Source: Dermanyssus gallinae (lineage: Eukaryota; Arthropoda; Arachnida; Mesostigmata; Dermanyssidae). Taken from it: a DNA stretch of 64,000 nt. Location: positions 1 through 64,000 of the forward strand of contig QVRM01001245.1 in assembly GCA_003439945.1 (NCBI GenBank), in the 5' to 3' direction. Made by a program: the position numbers and the translations under genes. Below are positions 57,981 through 64,000 of this stretch, piece by piece; within the stretch, counting starts at the first letter, position 1; each line of letters starts with the position of its first letter. Under the pieces are notes generated by a model, which saw only the letters and a list, made by a program, of their open reading frames with translations, was not told the DNA's origin and did not search any database.

Positions 57981-58594
57981 GGTGACTGTTGTATCGTTGT
58001 TGCTGCTAATGATGCAACGTACGGTACGTGCCTGATGACGGTTTACCTGTTGGTTTTGTCCTCTAGCCTGCGTGTCCTTGCGTCTGTTTGACGCTAGCAG
58101 TGCACGAAGTTCTGAGGCGGCAGTGCACAAAATCCTGGCGGGCGTATCGTACACAATTCGACTAACTACACTAGTGCGCGGCTAGGCTAACGGTCTGCGA
58201 ACGTCGACCATTAACCACGTCGATCGTCCTCTAACCTTACAGTGCAGCCAACAACAGTGATGTAGACGCGTGAGCTTGGCTGCCGCTGCTGGTGCTGCTG
58301 CTGCCGCTGCTGCCGTTGCGGCTGGTGCACGCTCACGCTTGCCTAGAGGTCTCCTCGCGACGTCCCCGTGGAGAGGGGCACACCGGCCCTGACTTCTACA
58401 CGGCCAGGCACTCTATTGGCGCTGTCTGAAGACCGAGCATATGAGGAGTAGCAGCTTACCACAGACAAGCTCTCTCTCTCTCCTCGATACTAGGGCATGC
58501 ATACGCACCTCGTACACACAGACACAGTTGTATGTATGTGCACTCTCTTGTTGCCAACAACAACAACAACCCTAAAACTCTAGACACATACACC

Positions 58595-58597
<3 letters not shown>
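57981..58597 (-). promoter_or_regulatory. CG-rich region upstream of the DEPDC1-like exon (candidate promoter)
   Basis: Mixed CG-rich sequence with GCTGCTGCTGCCGC units (58281-58325). Its position just upstream of a first coding exon suggests a promoter or 5' leader. No TATA box or initiator can be assigned with confidence. Confidence 0.35.
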
Positions 58598-58629
<32 letters not shown>

Positions 58630-58630
58630 G
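58598..58630. repeat. (TA)n tract
   Basis: Short TA run with one AAATA break. Confidence 0.9.
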
Positions 58631-60015
58631 TTTAGTTTCTTGGAAACTTAAGCATGCTTAAAACCCTCTTTCTATCTCTCGTAGACACGCACACACTCGC
58701 ACCCGCGTAGAGTGGCGTACTGCTAATTGTGGTGTCAACAATCACCACGCTTGTTCGGTGAGTGTGATCGACCGGAAGCACACCACTCGAACGCGCCGTG
58801 CTAGAGAATTTGTTTAGTAATCTCTCCACGAGACTACAGTGGCAAATCGTTTCCGCTAAAGTCAAAGTCAGACACAAACAAAAACAAAACAGTCAAATCG
58901 CACAGCGAACGAATGACGACGATATTGGCCTAAAGAGCGTAATAGTTAAGCCATTCGTAAAAACATTACGTCGTATTAGTAGTAGTTGTTGTAGTAGGGC
59001 AGCATTAGTTAAACGGAAAGTAAAACATCGCTATCATAGTGTAGGTGCAGGTATTTAACTCATGTTAGCGATCTTTCGGTGAATGACACACTCCTCCCGC
59101 CCTCCCCCTAAAGAAGGTGTTTTCATTTTCGAGCCAAAATATTTAAACGCATTGCCTTGCCACAGGAAACCATTTCCAGAACGAGACGCAAGTTTTGGTC
59201 GCACTGAATGAATCGTGGCCGAGGCCGGCATCGAAAAGTGTCTGCACTAATCACTTACAGCGCTGAACAATAGCTCGTTTGCTTCATTGAGTATCATACG
59301 AGATATATTCTGTAAACGCTTATTTTTCATTCGGTTTTACATCCAGTAATGTATTCATCGAGCGCTCATGTTCATAGTTTGTGTTTTTTTTTATTTGGAT
59401 TAAAAATAAAACATCTCCTACGTAAACGCGTGCCATGGATACTGATGATCCTAACCCAGACATTCAGAAATTCGCCATAGACGTGGATCAGCCTGTAAAC
59501 GCCAGGCTACGATAGGCCAGATGCTCAAAGAAAGAGCCTTTAAAGTCTTTCTTACACCGGATTGGAGAACCGATTGCTCCACATCTAGAAAATGTACCTT
59601 GTCACGGTTTTGCTCTATCGGAGAGTATGCTACAATTGGTAGTAAAAACAAAGCATTGGAATTATTAATTCACTACTCTACATACTGTGCGTACTGCGGC
59701 AAAGTTACTTTGCTTTAATTATGTATAACACCACTCACCCTCGGAGTTCTGACCTCAATTATTAACCAACTACCGCTGCTTCTACTCCTACCACCACCAC
59801 CAGTACAACATCATCGTAGCGCAAGACTACTAAGAAGAGATACGTCACTAAACGCTTGGCAGGTACCGAAGAATGGAACCGGTAAAACAGGTCACAAAGA
59901 GCTTTTGTCAAGTACTGCGCTAAAACACACATACACACAAAAAGTATTGATCTTATCTACAAGCGTGAATTGACTGTCTGTACCCAATCTTTTTTAAGGA
60001 GGTTGTTTGTCGTTT
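58631..60015. other. Unassigned sequence
   Basis: An 86-codon frame at 58798-59058 and a 65-codon frame at 59521-59718 have no known domain. Nothing else recognised. Confidence 0.45.
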
Positions 60016-60264
60016 TAGATTATCCTCCGCCCCTACGGGCGTGTAATCGCCAAGGGGCATATCTTCAATGCACCGCGGGCCGTGTGTGTTGCTATTCCAG
60101 GGGTTTTCCAGCAGTCCTTGTGACATCATGGCCGCAGACTTTCAGCAGCGGTATGATTTATCATACGTTTTCAATGAGCATCGCTCAATGAAAATTCAAT
60201 CGATGACGCGTCGCTAGATGACAACAATGACTGGCGCACTAGCCCCCTAGACTACGCCGCCACG
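60016..60264 (-). repeat. SINE-C copy with lost B box
   Basis: Minus-strand head GTGGCGGCGTAGTCTAGGGG contains a perfect A box (TAGTCTAGGGGG). The body shares CTAGCGACGCGTC...GATTGAATTTTCATTGAG and CCCGTAGGGGCGGAGGATAA with the copy at 45071-45346. The segment holding the B box has been deleted, so this copy lacks an internal promoter. Confidence 0.75.
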
Positions 60265-61849
60265 TGTCCATATTCAATCTGTCTGATTGTACATTGACCG
60301 ATACAAAAGAAACTGATTATTAACGATAAAAAAGTCTCTCAAGACCTACTATCGCAAGCATCAAGAGTTGCTTGCAGTTGCTAGAGGCGGCATGCCCATC
60401 GGCGATCCATATGGATGTTACCACAATGCACAAAAAGGTGCATAAAAAACCAATATTTTAATGGATCGGACTCCCAACGTATTGTGTGCTGGTTTGGGTA
60501 CACATTTTGATTACTCAGATAAGGGCCGTTTAGCGGGGGATGGGCGCTAATTTTAGGAAATCTGGGTAGCCTAGTATGCTAGTTGTGTAAGTTTGCGTTG
60601 CTTTTACATTATATAGTGACAACTATTGTCTCTGCACAAGACCGTGAGCTTTAAAAGTTAAAATAGGTTTCGTGCTGTTCAGATACGTAATACTAGTTTA
60701 AACGTGTGCACAGTTTTGCCAGTATAAGTATCTTTTAATTGGGTTCCCAATAGTTCGACTTTAAACGATAAAACAAAATCTAAAAAGCCCTAACTCTTAG
60801 AAAAGGACTTGCCTGCTAAAATATTTAGATCCTATGGTGAATAATTAAGAGCTTAGCGAAAAACTAATATAAGCAAGGCAGCCCATTTAAGAACACTTTA
60901 AGTCGTATGGTAAATAATTAAGAGCCTAGAGAACATCTAAAATAAGCAGGTTTTTAGGAATACATCAAAAGGCGCAAACAGGTTTAGCCCATACGCATAT
61001 ACATTACTTTTTGCCCGCTTTAACTAGGGCCCACGACTAAATCTGTTATTAACCCTTAATTAAAAAAAACGAACTGCTTTAGGAGAACATAAGGATATTC
61101 TTGCTCAAACTTTGCTCAAACTAAATTGACGAGATACCTGCGAAAAATGTGATTACTCCGTTTTTACACTAATTTACAGAATATTATCTACTACAAATTG
61201 CCGAGACAAAGATGAGTACTGCATATTTGTACTACTATCAACTAAAGCGAGTTCTGAAAAAAATGTATGTAAACGAACGTGCAGTTTTCAAAAAAAAGGA
61301 GGTACATCTCTTCCGCTCGTCGTGCTTGGGCTCACCATGAGTATTACTGTGCAGTTCACTCGGGTCCTCGACCCCACTGTCACCACTCACAAGACAATTA
61401 TCGGGAGCGCAATCTGCGTGCGACTAGTTTCGAACAGTTGTAGCAGACAGTGCTCCACTATTCGTGGAGCAGATCAAATAACAGTTTGCGCTCCTAGACA
61501 CCCCCGCATACTGCGAGTTTATACGGCTGAATGTGAAATATGAAGAGAAGATGGCAGAGGTCGACCCACATTTTTATATGACAGATGCAATGGTTAGATC
61601 CGAATGGAAGGGCACACGCGGGACAAACAGGCACATAATCTCCCGTTTTGCTGTGCACGGTTTTCACCACCTCCTACGCCAGAAAGGCGCTTGCCATGAG
61701 CCATGTGACACATGTGTGTGTAAATATTGTTATGGTGTATGTGTAAGATAACATGGAACTAAGTGCGATGCAGTCTTCTCGCTGACAAGGCTGGCACTAA
61801 GCGATTTGTAATTATTAATATAATTACGAGGCTGTAGTGATATTGATTG
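60265..61849. other. Unassigned sequence with an imperfect duplication
   Basis: A segment with CTATGGTGAATAATTAAGAG (60832 region) is repeated as CGTATGGTAAATAATTAAGAG (60906 region), period about 73 bp. A 73-codon frame at 61322-61543 has no known motif. Confidence 0.45.
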
Positions 61850-61909
61850 ACAGCAGATTGGGTAAAATATACAATAGTGTGCTATTGTATATTTTACCCA
61901 ATCTGCTGT
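61850..61909. repeat. Perfect hairpin, 28-bp arms, 4-base loop
   Basis: Arm 61850-61877 (begins ACAGCAGATTGGGTAAAATA) and arm 61882-61909 are exact reverse complements around TGTG. No mismatch in 28 bp, so either recent or conserved. Confidence 0.97.
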
Positions 61910-63624
61910 GGAAATAAATCAAGTGAACTTCTCTTCCACGACCTTACGTAAGTTAGAAACTATGAAAGAGATAGGAGGGTTGGTGTACTGTACTTGTCCT
62001 GCACTGTGAACAATTATCTATGCAAAATTATTTTACGGAAACAAACTCACTTCTGTAAACCATACAGCAAAAATGATAGACTAAAGAGTTAAGGAGTATA
62101 TTTTAAAAGTTTGTGAAAATTGCTTCGTAATAAACATGTATTCTAAACGTATTCACCCCATACACCTCACAACCGACATTATACACAAAGATTCTACAGG
62201 GTCACAGTAGGATGTTTGCATATATTGTCTAAGATATCCAGAGAAAAAGATAATGTATCGAAAACAGAGTCAAATGCTGCCTCTATAAAAACACACATTT
62301 CAGCTCGTCATTAAAAAGGACTGGGAAAAGTGCGCCGCGTTTTACTAATAAAGGTGACAGTCGTGATGTGATGACACTTCCACTGCCTGGGTCAAGTATT
62401 TTTGGACATAATGCACTGAGCACAAGGACTATTTGGCTTTTTGACGTTGCTCTTGTGGCCGGCTGTGGCTAACATACCAAGAAGATGCCGGTAGTCTATT
62501 TTGAAGCGAAGTAACGTTGACTGTCAAAATGACCTGATGGTCCGTCCTTGCGTCATGTGATTTTCTTGCTACTCACGTCCATGGTTTTGTTGTTGTTACA
62601 CCTAGTGTCGTTGCATTTAATACTAAAAATGTTTTTTTATTGTTCTAACGCAAACAGCAAGAGCAAAACCTCAAACTTCCAAAATATTCTGGTTAGATAA
62701 CTTGTTTATGTAGAAAATGTAACGGTTTATCACCTATCTATTTCGGAGTCAGAGCAACTGCAGCGGTGAGGGCTTGAAAGGAACTTTAAAAAGCGGGTAA
62801 TGCGGTGACAACTGCAAAAACTAGACTTACGCACGGTTTTCTGTACAAGTCTGTTTGATCCTGTTGGGTTGGGTATGGCTCTCCTGTTACGTTTCTATAC
62901 TAGAAATATCGCATATAACCGATCACTTCAGCTATACGCACTCAAAATGCTATGGCGCCCACCCGCCGTCGAACACAGTAACTTACGTAGAATACCGAAT
63001 TGTCAATGTTTTGAAAAAAAACTGTCGATACATATGTAAATGACACCCGGTGCTAAGCCATAGTAAAGTCCAGTTTGTAAAATTACATTAGACTGATATT
63101 ATGAATTATTACCATAGACACAATAATATATTTAAGGCATTTAGCATGATCACTGGCTGACTACGAGTTTTTGTGCATTTACCTACTTGCGGCATTCTCT
63201 AGCTGAACTACCCTAGTTAGGCGGGCAACATCTTGTCTCTTCTCTATCGAGATGCAGAAACCTTAAAGTAGCACTTGCTAAGATGCTACTCAAGATTCAT
63301 AGCGTTGTGCTGAGCGAGTATCGTTAATATTGATTAGGCGGGTAGTGTAGCATTCATTACAGCGGCCCAGAAACTTACTAAACACCGCGGTCCCGGGCAT
63401 ACGTGACGGCTCACGCATGTCCAGCAGACGCACCGGCTGATCGCCGTTTTTTTGTCAGGCCCAAGAGCATCGTATCTCAACTGAGCATTGTTTCTGTTGT
63501 TGTTGTAGTTGTCGTCGTCGTTGTATGTATCGCCATGTTTTAATCTAGAACTACCAGACGCGGTCCTCAAAAGCGACTACATATCCTCAGCCAGACCACA
63601 AAGGAGCATTATGAAGCGTTTTAT
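61910..63624. other. Unassigned AT-rich sequence
   Basis: Nothing recognised apart from short TTG and TCG units near 63493-63522. Confidence 0.5.
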
Positions 63625-64000
63625 GACGACGGCGGCAACAAAAACAGCAATGTCGACAACAAAACAACAGGTACAGCGACAACAACAACAACAACAAAAG
63701 CAACAACGGCAACAACAACAACAACAAAAGCAACAACAACAACATTCATGCCTGCATGCATTTATGCATCATTTAACACCAATCAGAGCAGTAGTCCTAG
63801 TTTCAAGACGTCTCCGTCGATACGTTGCTCCGCAACCGTCGACACGAAGGACGCTAATACCGTCTTCGACACCACTACGTTTCCGCAACGACAACAACAG
63901 CAACGACAGCAACAACAACAACAACAGCAACAACAGCAACGACAACAACAACAGCAACAACAACAGCAACAGCAACAACAACAATAGCAACAACAACAAC
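63625..64000. repeat. Imperfect (CAA/CAG)n tracts to window end
   Basis: Two tracts (63625-63748 and 63884-64000) of CAA with CAG, CGA and AAA variants, separated by 135 bp of mixed sequence. A poly-Q open frame (63748-63987) spans the second; it begins with 46 non-repeat residues (MPACIYASFNTNQSSSPSFK at the start) that I do not recognise. It might be a poly-Q coding exon, but the same kind of tract is common in non-coding parts of this window. Confidence 0.8.

Noticed and set aside
57472..58035. 187-codon plus-strand open frame opposite the DEPDC1-like exon
   Set aside because: Antisense shadow of the DEP exon continuing into the TTG repeat (poly-Leu/Val).

Overview
The window is eukaryotic nuclear DNA dominated by non-coding sequence and decayed mobile elements. 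Evidence: long (TA)n and imperfect CAA/CAG, TCG, TAG and TAA microsatellites, several tRNA-derived SINEs, fragments of at least five LINEs, two Tc1/mariner-superfamily transposons, and one host exon ending in a canonical GTAAGT splice donor. There is no operon-like gene packing. The organism is most probably an arthropod. A mite or similar arachnid is a guess from repeat texture only; nothing here proves it.

Only one host gene is convincing: the first coding exon of a DEPDC1-like DEP-domain protein on the minus strand (57331-57816). It is preceded by a CAA/CAG-rich probable leader (57858-57980) and a CG-rich probable promoter region (to about 58500). The gene continues toward lower coordinates, so some of the window to its left may be intron, but I could not recognise further exons.

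Layout. 0-9 kb: SINE-A copies (1160, 2324), a LINE R1-type 3' end (2530-3140), a 0.94-kb inverted-repeat element flanked by TA (5262-6199), a degenerate tandem repeat (6850-7500), a SINE-B copy (7821-8105). 10-12.2 kb: three pieces of one R1-like LINE family, one inverted. 13-14.7 and 17-18 kb: trinucleotide and CG-rich blocks, with a 32-bp-arm hairpin at 17705. 15.6-16.3 kb: a YADD-bearing reverse transcriptase remnant. 21.5-24.4 kb: a large trinucleotide-rich block with a SINE-A fragment. 25.4-27.1 kb: two 5'-truncated fragments of a LINE with a restriction-like endonuclease domain, both starting at TAA repeats. 27.2-28.2 kb: a deleted mariner. 30.8-32.1 kb: an unidentified GC-rich block. 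32.9-35.2 and 39.3-41.5 kb: two decayed LINEs. 45.0-46.8 kb: SINE-C and a minus-strand LINE with an internal hairpin. 50.8-53.5 kb: SINE-B inside (TA)n, abutting a complete but dead Tc1/IS630-like transposon with inverted repeats over 500 bp long. 56.9-58.5 kb: SINE-A with target-site duplication, then the DEPDC1-like exon. 60-64 kb: SINE-C, a perfect 28-bp hairpin, and CAA/CAG repeats to the window end.

The mobile elements show no sign of working together as a system. What connects them is history: LINEs supply the machinery that SINEs need, and the DNA transposons landed at TA dinucleotides, in one case at the edge of a (TA)n tract. All recognisable element genes carry stops or frameshifts.
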